64,000 nt of DNA from a virus. The notes under the pieces were generated by a model, which was not told the DNA's origin, made no database searches, and was given only the letters and a program-made list of their open reading frames with translations. Numbering within the stretch: position 1 is the first letter of the stretch; the number at the start of each line of letters is the position of its first letter. This document shows, in pieces, positions 16,497 through 26,390 of this stretch. A program made the position numbers and the translations under genes. The DNA lies in IMG/VR virus record IMGVR_UViG_3300044712_002706, positions 1 to 64,000 of that record; one strand, 5' to 3'.

Positions 16497-19454
16497 TTAC
16501 GTCCCAGCCATCTCACTCGCCAGCACATCAAACCACTGCCGCTTCAACATCTCATTCACCTTCGGCTCTGTTAGCTTCTTGTACAAATCCAGCTTCGTAT
16601 GCACGAACTCCAGTAACAGCTTGTCGAGCACCTGGTTGAACTTATAGACCTTTGCATCACGCGGATTGTCGGCTTGCAGCACCGCTTGCAAGCTCTCGTC
16701 AGCCACCAGCTTGCTGCGGATGTTTTGGATATCTACGCGGTCTTCTTCGGTGATGTTGACGCCGTAGGTTTCGTTGAGGGTCTTGATGATGTTGGAGAGC
16801 AGGTCTTTCTCATCGGGAGCGCCGGCTTTGCTGCCATTGCTGAAGCCTGGCACGGCTCCATCCTGCTTGATCAGTTCGATTTCGCCACTGAAGGTTTCCT
16901 GCAAGCGGAATGAGTCCAAATCCACCGCATCACGGATTTCATAGGGCAGGCGCTGCCGGCGGCGGGGGAGTTTGCGGTTGAGCGCTTTGGTAAACGCATA
17001 CAGCTTTTCCAGGTCGGGGTCTTCGAAGGTGATGATCTGCGAGACGAAGCCATACAGACGGATGTATTTTTGCAGTGCCGCCCGGAAATCTTCACGTTCT
17101 TCTTCGGGTTTGTAGCCCCATTGCATCACTACCCGATCCAGCACGGGTTGCAGCTTTTCCATCGGGATATTCGGCGTGTAGAAGACCTCGGCGAAGTCTT
17201 CCACATCTGCATGGGTGAAGACTTCGAAGCCCGCCAGTTCGGTTTGCAGGTCGTAGAGTTTGTTGGGGTCGGTTTCTTCTTCGAGGGCGGTGGTCTGGTA
17301 GTAGGGCTGGAAGGCGGCCTGGATGTCATCGGCCTCGTTGACGAAGTCGAGCACGACGGTTTCGGTTTTGGCGGGACGCGTGCGGTTCAGGCGGCTGAGC
17401 GTCTGCACGGCCTGCACCCCGGCCAGCTTTTTGTCCACGTACATGGTGTGCAGCAGGGGTTCGTCGAAGCCGGTCTGGAATTTGTTGGCGACCACCAGGA
17501 TGCGGTATTCGGGGGTCTTGAAGGCATCTTCGATGGCTACCTTGGGCGGCAGATGGTTGAGAGAGTTTTCGGTGTGCTTCAGGCCGGTTTCAGGGTCGGT
17601 CACCTCGCCGGAGAAGGCCACCAGGGGTTTGTAGGCCAGGTGCTTCTCGGCCATGACCTTGGCGAACATCTGGTAGAACTTGACGGCGTGCAGGCGTGAA
17701 CGCGTGACGACCATCGCCCGCCCGCGGCCCTGGATGGCGGTGACGGTTTTCTCGAGGAAGTGGTCGAGCATGATACGCGTCTTTTGCTCGATGGCGTGCG
17801 GCTTCAAATCCACTTCAGACATCAGCAGGCGGACGGCCTTTTTCTTTTCGTATTCGCTGTCGGCGGGGATGGTTTTGACGAGTTTGAAGTAGCGCTGGAA
17901 GGTGGTGTAGTTTTTGAGCACATCGAGAATGAAGTTTTCTTCGATGGCCTGACGCATGGAGTAGATGTGGTGGGCCACGTAATGCCCGTCGGCAGCTTTA
18001 CGCCCGAAGAGTTCCAGGGTCTTGTTCTTGGGCGTGGCGGTGAAGGCGAAATAGGAGATGTGCGCCTGGCGGCCGCGGGCGTGAATCTCCTGGACGATCT
18101 CGTCTTCGAGATCGAATTCGTCCTGGTCTTCAGCTTCCGCCTGTTCCAGATTGACCGAGAGCGCCTTCTTGAGATGCTTGGAGGATTCGCCGGACTGGCT
18201 GGAGTGGGCTTCATCCACAATCACGGCAAAGCGCCGGCCCTTGAGTTTGGTCATGCTCTCGGAGATGACGGGAAATTTTTGCAGCGTGGTGACGATGATG
18301 GCCTTGCCGGTTTCGAGCGCTTCGCGCAGTTGGGCCGAGTCTTTGTCAATCTTCTTGACCACACCTTCGGTCTGCTCGAACTGCTTGATCGTGTTTTGCA
18401 GTTGGCGGTCAAGCACGCGCCGGTCGGTGACGACGATGATCGAATCGAACAGGCGCTCGGTGTCGCCGGGTTTCTGGTAGAAGCCGGCCAGTTGGTGCGC
18501 CAGCCAGGCGATGGAGTTGGATTTGCCCGACCCGGCCGAGTGCTGCACCAGGTAGTTGTGGCCCACGCCGTCGGCGCGCACCTGGGCCAGGATGTGGCGG
18601 ACGACATCCAATTGATGGTAGCGGGGGAAGATGAAGGCTTCGTGGGTTTGTTCGACGACGGCGCCCGCGGCGGGGTCGTAGAGCTTTTCGGGGATGACCT
18701 GAACGTGCAGGTAGTTGGCGAGCAGTTCAAGCAGCGTGTCGCGCTGCCACAGGTCTTCCCACAGATAGTGGGTCTTGTGGCCGTTCGGGTTGACGGGGTT
18801 TTCGGTATCTTTGTTGAAGGGGATGAAGCGGGTTTTGTCGCCCTGCAGGTGGGTGGTCATGCAGGCTTCTTCGTTGCCGATGGCAAAGTGGACGAGGCAG
18901 CGCTTGAAGGCCAGCAGCGGTTCGCCCTGCGGTAGGCGATCTTTCTGGTATTGCTTGAGAGCTTCCCGGACGAACTGGCCGGTGAGCGAATTTTTGAGTT
19001 CGGCAGTCAGCAAGGGGATGCCGTTGAGGAAGATCACCAGGTCAATTTCGTTTTCATTCTTCTTGCTGTACTTAAGCTGGCGGACGACGGCAAAGCGGTT
19101 GCCCTGGTAAAGGGCCTGGTGTTCGGGGTTCATCCCGCTGGCCGGTTTGAAATAGGCCAGGCGGAACTTGGCCCCCCGGTCGGTGACGCCCTTGCGTAGT
19201 ACATCCAACGTGCCGCGCTTGGTGATTTCGCGGGCGATGCGTTCCACCAGCTTTTGGGCGGTTTGGCTGCCGTATTGCAGTTCGAGCTGCTGGAAGGCCT
19301 TGGGCTGGGTGGCCTGGATGAAGGCGATGGTTTCGGCGGGCAGCAGGCAGAGTTCTTTGTCGTAATCACCAGGCGGGCAGGCGTGATAACCGGTAGCCAG
19401 CAGATGGGCCTCGATATGCTCTTCAAAATGGATTTCCAGGTAGTTGGAGGGCAT
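16497..19454 (-). CDS. hsdR: type I restriction enzyme, R subunit
   Basis: 985 residues, full family length. N-terminal PD-(D/E)xK-type nuclease region (IDLVIFLNGIPLLTAELKN, near residue 155), then the translocase: Walker A SAGSGKSN (near 310), DEAH box VIVDEAHSSQ (near 415), motif III FAFTATPKNK, and later helicase motifs around KFQTGFDEPLLHTM and QTLSRLNRTRP. It cuts foreign DNA lacking the HsdM methyl mark after ATP-driven translocation. Ends 2 bp from hsdS. All key motifs look intact. Confidence 0.95.
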   Translation of the reverse strand: MPSNYLEIHFEEHIEAHLLATGYHACPPGDYDKELCLLPAETIAFIQATQPKAFQQLELQYGSQTAQKLVERIAREITKRGTLDVLRKGVTDRGAKFRLAYFKPASGMNPEHQALYQGNRFAVVRQLKYSKKNENEIDLVIFLNGIPLLTAELKNSLTGQFVREALKQYQKDRLPQGEPLLAFKRCLVHFAIGNEEACMTTHLQGDKTRFIPFNKDTENPVNPNGHKTHYLWEDLWQRDTLLELLANYLHVQVIPEKLYDPAAGAVVEQTHEAFIFPRYHQLDVVRHILAQVRADGVGHNYLVQHSAGSGKSNSIAWLAHQLAGFYQKPGDTERLFDSIIVVTDRRVLDRQLQNTIKQFEQTEGVVKKIDKDSAQLREALETGKAIIVTTLQKFPVISESMTKLKGRRFAVIVDEAHSSQSGESSKHLKKALSVNLEQAEAEDQDEFDLEDEIVQEIHARGRQAHISYFAFTATPKNKTLELFGRKAADGHYVAHHIYSMRQAIEENFILDVLKNYTTFQRYFKLVKTIPADSEYEKKKAVRLLMSEVDLKPHAIEQKTRIMLDHFLEKTVTAIQGRGRAMVVTRSRLHAVKFYQMFAKVMAEKHLAYKPLVAFSGEVTDPETGLKHTENSLNHLPPKVAIEDAFKTPEYRILVVANKFQTGFDEPLLHTMYVDKKLAGVQAVQTLSRLNRTRPAKTETVVLDFVNEADDIQAAFQPYYQTTALEEETDPNKLYDLQTELAGFEVFTHADVEDFAEVFYTPNIPMEKLQPVLDRVVMQWGYKPEEEREDFRAALQKYIRLYGFVSQIITFEDPDLEKLYAFTKALNRKLPRRRQRLPYEIRDAVDLDSFRLQETFSGEIELIKQDGAVPGFSNGSKAGAPDEKDLLSNIIKTLNETYGVNITEEDRVDIQNIRSKLVADESLQAVLQADNPRDAKVYKFNQVLDKLLLEFVHTKLDLYKKLTEPKVNEMLKRQWFDVLASEMAGT

Positions 19455-19456
19455 GG

Positions 19457-20764
19457 TTAACCTGCCGTTCTGACGTCAATCTTGCCGGTGACGGCCTCGG
19501 AGATGAGGGCGGTGCGGTATTCTTGCAATAACCCGATTTGTTGATTTATAAAAGCGCTTTGCAACTCAACTTTAGGTTCAAAAGACTCGACTTTAGCGAT
19601 TATTTCTGCGTGTTCTAACGCTGGTGGTATCGGTATTGGCAAGGCCTTTAACTTCTCATTCGTCAAATGTCCAAAGGTCGCCTTATCTGAAAGAATGTCA
19701 ATATAGCCATTCTTGGTTAGAAAATACATCCAGTAATATAGCCATTTTGTGGTTATGTTTTTTAGCGGCCTGGCACGGTTCAATGAGTTTTGAAAGTAGC
19801 ATTCTTCTAGTTCCCCGCTCCAAATTGCAGACCTCCCAAGAGTTACACCACCTTCTGTAACTAATAAATCACCAGGTTGAAGTAAATATCTTTCAAGTTG
19901 GTTTTCAGTGAAACCCATTTTGTTTACACCAACTTCATCTAGAAGGATCTTGTTCCAGTGGATATTTGCTGCTCTCAAGTAAGGTTTTACCAACTCATAT
20001 TCTTCTTGTTTAGAACTATCAAGCATTTTCCCAAGTTTGACATCAAAAAAATACCTTACAGTGGTCATTACCCAATGACTCGGTATCTCCCCCAGCCACT
20101 CAATCCCCGAATCCTTCATTGGCACGTCGGGATTCAGCCCCTTGGTCACCGCCTGGTTGATGAGCGCCGTGCGCTGCTCCTGCAGCAGCTCGATCTGGCG
20201 CTGTTTCTTGGCGATCAGACGGTCAATCTGAGCGGTCTTGCGGTCGAGGAAGCTAGCAATAGCTTGTTGTTCGGGGAGAGGAAAATACGGGAGTTCTAAT
20301 TCTTGAAAAATATTGAAACTGAATGATGATGAGCGTTCTCGAATTCCTTTTGCAAGTGATTGAATGAACCCGTTATATGCCATCATCCTAAGCAAATAAG
20401 CATAATATTTGGTTGATGCTTCTTTTCTTGGGGTACAAACGGTATAAACTGGTGTGCTTTTGCCATCTGAATCAGAAACGCCAATCGCTCCAGCAAAACC
20501 ATCCATTTCGTGGATAACTAAATCACCTTTCCTAATGCCTTGATATCCTATCTCTTTTAGCGCGATTGTAAAACCCTCTACACGTCTATTTGCTCGTAGT
20601 GTTACTTGGCCGTCACGAAATGCTGTGATAATCTCATCTGCTTCTCGTACTGGCCTCTCCATCTTTTTGAAAATAAATTTTGCCCTATTAAATGCCCAAT
20701 GTTCTGGAACTATACCAAGCCAGGAATAACCACTCTTTTTGTACGCTGGATACGGTTTCATCAA
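19457..20764 (-). CDS. hsdS: type I specificity subunit
   Basis: 435 residues with two target-recognition domains (about 10-160 and 215-365) and two conserved helical repeats (around IASFLDRKTAQIDRLIAKKQ and EIIAKVESFEPKVELQ). Each recognition domain reads one half of a split target. Its start overlaps the hsdM stop. By eye, the recognition domains are AT-rich while the central repeat is GC-rich and matches its neighbours, the usual sign of domain exchange. Confidence 0.92.
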   Translation of the reverse strand: MMKPYPAYKKSGYSWLGIVPEHWAFNRAKFIFKKMERPVREADEIITAFRDGQVTLRANRRVEGFTIALKEIGYQGIRKGDLVIHEMDGFAGAIGVSDSDGKSTPVYTVCTPRKEASTKYYAYLLRMMAYNGFIQSLAKGIRERSSSFSFNIFQELELPYFPLPEQQAIASFLDRKTAQIDRLIAKKQRQIELLQEQRTALINQAVTKGLNPDVPMKDSGIEWLGEIPSHWVMTTVRYFFDVKLGKMLDSSKQEEYELVKPYLRAANIHWNKILLDEVGVNKMGFTENQLERYLLQPGDLLVTEGGVTLGRSAIWSGELEECYFQNSLNRARPLKNITTKWLYYWMYFLTKNGYIDILSDKATFGHLTNEKLKALPIPIPPALEHAEIIAKVESFEPKVELQSAFINQQIGLLQEYRTALISEAVTGKIDVRTAG

Positions 20765-22488
20765 TCCAAAATCTCCCCCAACAAACCATCGGTCTCGGCT
20801 TCGAGTGCCAGGATGTCGGCTTTGATCTCGGCCAGCGAGCGCAAAGGCTTGTACTCGTAGAAATACTTGGTGAAGCTGATTTCGTAGCCCACCTTGTCTT
20901 TGCTGCGATCCATCCAGGCATCGGGCACATGCGGCAGCACTTCGCGGGCAAAGTAGGCTTCGATGTCATCCTTGAGCGGAATTTTCTCGGTATCGCGTAG
21001 CGCCGGGTCAGGCTTGGGCTGGCCACCCGCACCTTTCAGCCCTGGTAGACCAGGCTGCTCAGTTTTCAAAGGCCGCTCGACAGTAACTTTGGTGTAACCG
21101 AAATCGGTATTGTCGAAGATTCTGCTGACTTTGCTCTCGGCAAAGGTTGTAAAAATCTCGGTGATTTGACGAATGTGTTCATCCGTAAAAAACTTGCGTT
21201 TACTGCCCAGATTCTTACGCATACTCTCATAAAAATCTATAGCGTTGACGAGCTGCACCTTACCTTGGCGGTGTTTAGGTTTCCGGTTGGTGACGACCCA
21301 GATGTAGGTGGCGATGCCAGTGTTATAAAACAAATCCATAGGCATGGCGACGACGGCTTCGAGCATATCGTTCTCGATAATCCACTTGCGGATGTCACTC
21401 TCGCCAGAACCGGCGTCGCCGGTGAAGAGCGGCGATCCGTTGAAGATGATGGCGATGCGGCTACCGCCGGCCTCCATTTTGGAGATCATGTGCTGCAAGA
21501 AGAGCAGCGCCCCGTCGCTGGAACGCGGCAGCCCGGCGTGGAAGCGCCCGTGGGGGTCATTGGCTTCGTTCTGGATGAAGTTCTCTTCTTTCTTCCAACT
21601 GACACCAAAAGGTGGGTTACTGAGCATAAAGCTGAAGCGCTGGCCCTTGAATTTATCCTGCGTGAAGCTGTTGCCCTGGCGGATGTTCTCGGCGTTTTCG
21701 CCCATAATCAACACGTCCGATTTGGCGATGGCGTAGGTCTGTTCGTTGAGTTCCTGGCCGTACATCACCACTTCGAGATCGGGGTTGATCTCGTCTTCGA
21801 TGTATTCTTTAGCCGTGATCAACATACCGCCGGTGCCAGCCGCCGGGTCAAACACGGTGCGGATGATGCCCTTGCCCTGTAGCTCGGCCCGGTGCTCTGC
21901 AAACAACAGGCTGACCATCAGGCGGATGACTTCACGTGGCGTGTAGTGCTCACCAGCGGTCTCGTTGCTCATTTCCGAAAAGCGGCGCAGCAGCTCCTCG
22001 AAGATATAGCCCATGTCGTGGTTGGTCACGTTGGTGGGGCCGAGATCAACTTCGGTGAATTTGTCCACCAGCAAGAAAAGCAGATCATTCTTGGCGAGTT
22101 TGGCGATGATCTTGTCCAACTGGAAGTTTTCGATGATCTCGCGCACGTTGCGGCTGTAGCCGTTGAGATAGTTACCGAAATTGAGTTCGATGTTCTTGGC
22201 ATCCTGGGCCAGGCGGCGCAGGTCATAGAACGAGTGATTGTAGAAGTTCAGTCCCCCGGCAGCCTGCTGCAAAATGGGGATGATCTGCTCCTCGTTGAGG
22301 GCGGCCTTGAACTGCTCGTGGGCCTTGATGACGGCGTCTTTGTTGGCTTCGAGCACCATGTCCAGGCGACGCAGAACGACGAAGGGCAGGATCACGTCGC
22401 CGTATTCGTGGGCTTTGAAGGCACCGCGCAGGGCGTCGTCGGCGACAGTCCAGATGAAGTTGGCTTTTTCGGAGAAGTTGTTGGGCAT
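20761..22488 (-). CDS. hsdM: type I DNA adenine methyltransferase
   Basis: 575 residues from MPNNFSEKANFIW. The upstream extension is rejected because it runs into the previous gene. Motif I DPAAGTGGML and motif IV NPPFG identify an N6-adenine methyltransferase. The N-terminal helical domain (HsdM_N type) and C-terminal coiled coil are present. It methylates host DNA and, with HsdS and HsdR, forms the restriction complex. It starts about 10 bp after the TPR gene stop, and its stop overlaps the hsdS start. Confidence 0.95.
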   Translation of the reverse strand: MPNNFSEKANFIWTVADDALRGAFKAHEYGDVILPFVVLRRLDMVLEANKDAVIKAHEQFKAALNEEQIIPILQQAAGGLNFYNHSFYDLRRLAQDAKNIELNFGNYLNGYSRNVREIIENFQLDKIIAKLAKNDLLFLLVDKFTEVDLGPTNVTNHDMGYIFEELLRRFSEMSNETAGEHYTPREVIRLMVSLLFAEHRAELQGKGIIRTVFDPAAGTGGMLITAKEYIEDEINPDLEVVMYGQELNEQTYAIAKSDVLIMGENAENIRQGNSFTQDKFKGQRFSFMLSNPPFGVSWKKEENFIQNEANDPHGRFHAGLPRSSDGALLFLQHMISKMEAGGSRIAIIFNGSPLFTGDAGSGESDIRKWIIENDMLEAVVAMPMDLFYNTGIATYIWVVTNRKPKHRQGKVQLVNAIDFYESMRKNLGSKRKFFTDEHIRQITEIFTTFAESKVSRIFDNTDFGYTKVTVERPLKTEQPGLPGLKGAGGQPKPDPALRDTEKIPLKDDIEAYFAREVLPHVPDAWMDRSKDKVGYEISFTKYFYEYKPLRSLAEIKADILALEAETDGLLGEILD

Positions 22489-22498
22489 GGGGAGAAAG

Positions 22499-24487
22499 TT
22501 AGGGCGTAGGGGTAGGTTGTTGAAGGGAGCGAATGTTTTGTTCGATTTCAGAGCGAAGAACAGGACTTGTGGTAATAGTAAGGGCGTGTTGGTAGTCGGC
22601 CAGTGCGAGGTCTGATTGGCCTTGCTTCGTATAAATCTCACCGCGTAATTTATAGGTACAAGGAAGGCAAGCCATTTCTGGAGATGCAATACGAATAACT
22701 TCGTTGAGGTCGGCCATAGCTAGTGAATATTGGCCTTGATCTGCATAGACGAACCCGCGCGCGTAAAAAGCTGTAGCGTTATTGGGATTAAGTTGAATGG
22801 CTCGTGCAAAGTCAGCGAGTGCTGCAGGATAGTTATGGAGCTGACTATAAGTGTTACCGCGATTGAGATATACAAGGGTATTGCTCGGATCAAGTTGAAT
22901 GGCCTTATTGAAATCTGCCATAGCGGAGGGATAATCTGGGATATTGAGATAAACAACACCACGATTGACATAAGCTGCAGTGTAATTGGGATCAAGGTGG
23001 ATTGCTTCGGTAAAGTCGCTGATAGCGGATGTTTGATCCTGGGTGACAACATACATAACACCACGATTGTAAAAAATAGTGGCATCGTTAGGATTGATTT
23101 GGATAGCTTTATCAAAATCACTTATAGCGGCGTCGTAATCTCGAGTGAATGAGTAAATAGTACCGCGTCTGTTGTAAGCATCCGCATTATCAGGATCGAG
23201 TTGAATGGCTTTACTAAAGTCAGCTATCGCAAGAGAGTAATTTTGAATATCGGTGTAAACAATACCCCGGCTAAAGTATGCTGAATAATTCTTGGGGTCG
23301 AGTTGGATAGCCTGATCGAAATCGGAAATAGCAGATTGGTATTCTTTTGTTTCGGCATAGAGTGAGCCGCGGTTTTTGTAAGCTATAACAAGCTTAGAAT
23401 CATATTTGATGGCTTGAGTGAAATCGGCGATTGCGTAAGGATAGTTGTGAGTGCGAAAGTAGGCTACACCGCGATCGTTGTAGGTACAAGCAAGACAAGC
23501 TAAATCCTGTTGAGCAAAGTGAATGGCATCATTAAATGATTCGATAGCTTTGTCCCAATCCTGCATAGCACTCAATGTTGTACCGCGATAGTAAAGAGCT
23601 TCTGAGCGCGTTACAACATCTTCAGCCCATGATGATCGGGAAAGCGCTTGGTCAAAACGTTTCAATGCGGCAGGATAATCACTGGCTTGGTAACGAACAT
23701 AGCCACTGAGAAAGAAAATAAAGGTAGTAAGTTCGTGACCGATATCTTGCTGGAAGGTGAACGAATCAAGTTTTGTGCTGGCGGCTTGGACTTGCAAGGT
23801 TTCGTCCGCATCAAGAATATCTACCTTCTCAGGATGGATATTCTCAATATGAAGAGTTAGGCGCACATCAGTAGTTGTTTTACCGTAATAGCCCCAAATA
23901 ACAATATCAGCATGGTGCTTTTCGCCGATTCCGCGAGCATAAACACTGCCTTGTTCTTCGGCGATTGTTTCAGCAAGGGATATCACTACGGTATCCGTAT
24001 ATACAGCAAGAGAATCTTTAAGCTGAGTGGTCAGTTCTTCTGTAATGCGATAATTCTTTGGATCAGGGCCATCTATTTTAGTAACGATAACGACAATTTT
24101 ATTTTCAAGTTCGGCCTTAAGATGCTGTTCCAGCCAGTAATCGTAGCCGAAGTAAATGCCCCAAGAAATCCACCCCAAGATAACAGCACCGAAGGTTATG
24201 CGGGCGATTTTAAGCCAACTATAAGGGAGTAGTGGTTCCTTTCTTTTTTCTACCAGTTGGGGATGCTTCGTAATAATGGTGGGTTGAATGATCTGGGTAT
24301 GCCAACCAATAGATGCGATAGCCAGAATAACAGTGACCAAACCAAAAGCGATAAGACCGACGATGACAAGGTTTTGCTGGAATAGGGTGACAAACCCCGC
24401 GATAGCAACAACAGCGGTGATGAAGGCAGATACCTTGCCCCAGATGGAGGCTAGAAATTGGCTGAATTGTGGCTTATCGTCAGACAT
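22499..24487 (-). CDS. membrane-anchored TPR protein
   Basis: 662 residues. Two membrane segments at about 15-57 and a third near 95-112, then an alpha/beta domain (about 130-235), then about eleven TPR units of 34 residues (YNRRGTIYSFTRDYDAAISDF type) to the C-terminus. Two units contain a CLxCTY motif. TPR arrays bind partner proteins. It is the first gene of the hsd-direction block and ends about 10 bp before hsdM, so it may be co-transcribed with it. Clearly AT-richer than hsdM by eye. No catalytic motif seen. Confidence 0.8.
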   Translation of the reverse strand: MSDDKPQFSQFLASIWGKVSAFITAVVAIAGFVTLFQQNLVIVGLIAFGLVTVILAIASIGWHTQIIQPTIITKHPQLVEKRKEPLLPYSWLKIARITFGAVILGWISWGIYFGYDYWLEQHLKAELENKIVVIVTKIDGPDPKNYRITEELTTQLKDSLAVYTDTVVISLAETIAEEQGSVYARGIGEKHHADIVIWGYYGKTTTDVRLTLHIENIHPEKVDILDADETLQVQAASTKLDSFTFQQDIGHELTTFIFFLSGYVRYQASDYPAALKRFDQALSRSSWAEDVVTRSEALYYRGTTLSAMQDWDKAIESFNDAIHFAQQDLACLACTYNDRGVAYFRTHNYPYAIADFTQAIKYDSKLVIAYKNRGSLYAETKEYQSAISDFDQAIQLDPKNYSAYFSRGIVYTDIQNYSLAIADFSKAIQLDPDNADAYNRRGTIYSFTRDYDAAISDFDKAIQINPNDATIFYNRGVMYVVTQDQTSAISDFTEAIHLDPNYTAAYVNRGVVYLNIPDYPSAMADFNKAIQLDPSNTLVYLNRGNTYSQLHNYPAALADFARAIQLNPNNATAFYARGFVYADQGQYSLAMADLNEVIRIASPEMACLPCTYKLRGEIYTKQGQSDLALADYQHALTITTSPVLRSEIEQNIRSLQQPTPTP

Positions 24488-24504
24488 GAAAGTGATTGGT
24501 TAAG

Positions 24505-24538
24505 TTATAAAAAGCCCGGCTCCTTGCGGATGCCGGGC
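24505..24538 (-). terminator. rho-independent terminator
   Basis: Stem gcccggc (24514-24520) / gccgggc (24532-24538) with a run of A on its left side, which is a U-run on the minus-strand transcript. It ends transcription from the small gene at 24741-24953 before the TPR gene start. Confidence 0.75.
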
Positions 24539-24684
24539 AACGGGTTTAAAATACTTGCAGCCGATGCGTCCACCCACGCGGAGGCGAATGTCTCGCCAGA
24601 TTGCTGCGGTCACAGCGATTGGCGAGTTTTTTATTGTAGGGTTATTCTATATCAGGTGGGGGATGGCTGCAAGCGAATCAAAAC

Positions 24685-24720
24685 AAAAAGCAGCGATGAG
24701 GAAGATCGTCGCTGCTTTTT
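24685..24720. terminator. bidirectional terminator
   Basis: 12-bp perfect inverted repeat, aaaaagcagcga / tcgctgcttttt, with a 12-nt loop and T-runs on both strands. It lies 21 bp beyond the stop of the minus-strand gene at 24741. The DNA between this and the next terminator shows no convincing gene. Confidence 0.8.
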
Positions 24721-24740
24721 GGGTGATAAGTCAGGTGGGC

Positions 24741-24953
24741 CTACTTCAGTCCAACCTGGGCTACGAAAACCGCCTGGCGTAACTCGTCTGCATGATGATC
24801 GCAGACGACCATGCACTGGATGAAACTGAAAAGGTGAAAACGGATTTCAAAGAGTTTGGTGTTGTGGGCGTGGTCGTTAGGGTCACAGACGTTGCAGTAG
24901 ATGTGGGTCGTGTTTTCGAGTTGGGTAACTTCGATTTTCTGGGTGGTGTTCAT
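24741..24953 (-). CDS. small Cys/His-rich protein
   Basis: 70 residues, with AAAGGAA before ATG. A CNVCDPNDH motif and a later CDHH look like a small metal-binding site, possibly a zinc knuckle (CxxC ... CxHH). It stands alone between two terminators and a 300-bp gap. The strong ribosome site and the paired terminators support a real gene. Function unknown. Confidence 0.65.
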   Translation of the reverse strand: MNTTQKIEVTQLENTTHIYCNVCDPNDHAHNTKLFEIRFHLFSFIQCMVVCDHHADELRQAVFVAQVGLK

Positions 24954-24956
24954 GGT

Positions 24957-25253
24957 GATTTCCTTTCGTGTGGAGTTGTCACCATGTTATGGGGGTGGCG
25001 TAGGAAGTCAAGGAGATGAGCAGCCTTGATTGCTCTGGATGAGTCCAGCCTTCAGGAAGTCATTTTTCTAATACATTGGCAGTACATCGACAGCTATCTA
25101 AAGTTGATCAAATCAAAAGGCGTGATAATTCCCACCAATAATTCATGTATGCTGTATTGTTTCAAGAGAGAATATCGAAAAAGTTCTGTTATTAGTTTAT
25201 CCTTATTCAAGTCCCCGAATAAAAGTGGAGTTCCACTTTATCTGTTACAGTAG
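24957..25253. other. intergenic stretch, no supported gene
   Basis: About 300 AT-rich bases between the small Cys/His gene and the end of the membrane-protein gene. One short plus-strand frame exists (25026-25253), but it lacks a ribosome site and family features. No hairpin-plus-T-run was seen here. Confidence 0.5.
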
Positions 25254-26390
25254 TTATGAAGTAGAAATCATTCCACTCAATAAATCCGCTGTGGTAAAAC
25301 GAGTAGTCATGAAAAAAAACTCCTGTGCACTTTTTAAGCACTTCGGACGGGAAGGGCTAAACTTAATTCCCTTTAGACTAGATAAGGCACGTTGTCTGGC
25401 GGAACCTTCCATAGCCCAAAAATGTGCAACGAGCCCCAGATAAGCTATTGAATGTTCGGTATCCACGGGTTCTTTTCGGCAAATCATTCCCTCAAGCTTA
25501 CTCAAAGTTTCTACCGCAATCAGGAAGTGTTCGTGCTTTAGGGCCGCTGCACCAAGTTCAAATAAAGCCAGTGCAGCTTCTGAGAAAGCGCCATTTGGAG
25601 AGCGGCTGACAAATTCAACGGTTTCTAAAATCTTACGTACCGGACGTTCATTATCCATTGTGATTGCAATTGCCCCTAACCGTTGTAAGGCCCTTAAAAT
25701 TGCTCCTGTATCAGAAGATGAATCAGTTTCGGATTTCAGCCCATGCTCCAGAATATGCTTTAAAGTCAAAACTCCCTGGGTAAAATTTGTTACATCTATA
25801 TCCTTCTGGGTGGCTAGCTCAATGGCTTGGATAATATCTTCCAATCCATTACCACGATAGCATTTATGTGCTTGGATTTTATACGCAAGCTTCTCAAGGA
25901 TTTCAAGGATTCGGATTTTATATCCTCTGACTTTGCCATAATCACCAAGGTAACATATATCATCAAGAACTTGCTTATCAGGGATTCCATCGCGCCGGAT
26001 ACGTCGTTCGCACTTCCCCTTTAAATTATTAAGCAAGCTGTCTATTCGATACCGAAGAGACCAACCTCCTACTAAACCAACAGTAGTCAATGCTATTATC
26101 TCATTTGCCCATTGCTGAACACTAAGCATCGAAGTGATATTTGTAATAAAGCTTGAGTTTTTAGGGTAACAATGCACTACAATCCCTGCAAAAACCAACA
26201 TGATCAGCATCACAAGAACGATAGATGCATATCCCCATTTTAGAAAACGAGAATGACGGCGAACAATACCGCGTAAATCTTCCGAAACGATGGTTTGTAA
26301 AACCAGAGAAGGAATCCCCACTCCGAAAAGTAAGAAGGAAATAGCGACTTGAAAATATGTAAGAGGCCAACCTTGCTCTATATTGCACAT
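25254..26390 (-). CDS. membrane protein of kinase/receiver operon
   Basis: 378 residues. Three predicted membrane segments (about 11-33, 51-73, 93-110) and a basic loop (KGKCERRIRRDG), then an all-helical soluble domain of repeated helix pairs (about 150-370, HEAT/TPR-like in look). Its ATG overlaps the stop of the receiver gene by one base, so translation is coupled. The context suggests an output partner or sensor for the upstream kinase and receiver. I do not recognise a family. Confidence 0.7.
   Translation of the reverse strand: MCNIEQGWPLTYFQVAISFLLFGVGIPSLVLQTIVSEDLRGIVRRHSRFLKWGYASIVLVMLIMLVFAGIVVHCYPKNSSFITNITSMLSVQQWANEIIALTTVGLVGGWSLRYRIDSLLNNLKGKCERRIRRDGIPDKQVLDDICYLGDYGKVRGYKIRILEILEKLAYKIQAHKCYRGNGLEDIIQAIELATQKDIDVTNFTQGVLTLKHILEHGLKSETDSSSDTGAILRALQRLGAIAITMDNERPVRKILETVEFVSRSPNGAFSEAALALFELGAAALKHEHFLIAVETLSKLEGMICRKEPVDTEHSIAYLGLVAHFWAMEGSARQRALSSLKGIKFSPSRPKCLKSAQEFFFMTTRFTTADLLSGMISTS

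Noticed and set aside
17760-18935. 391-codon open frame opposite hsdR
   Set aside because: It is the mirror of a GC-rich conserved gene; composition is Gly/Val/Phe-rich without family features and no ribosome site is present.
25026-25253. 75-codon plus-strand frame
   Set aside because: No ribosome site, no recognisable features, convergent with the end of the membrane-protein gene.
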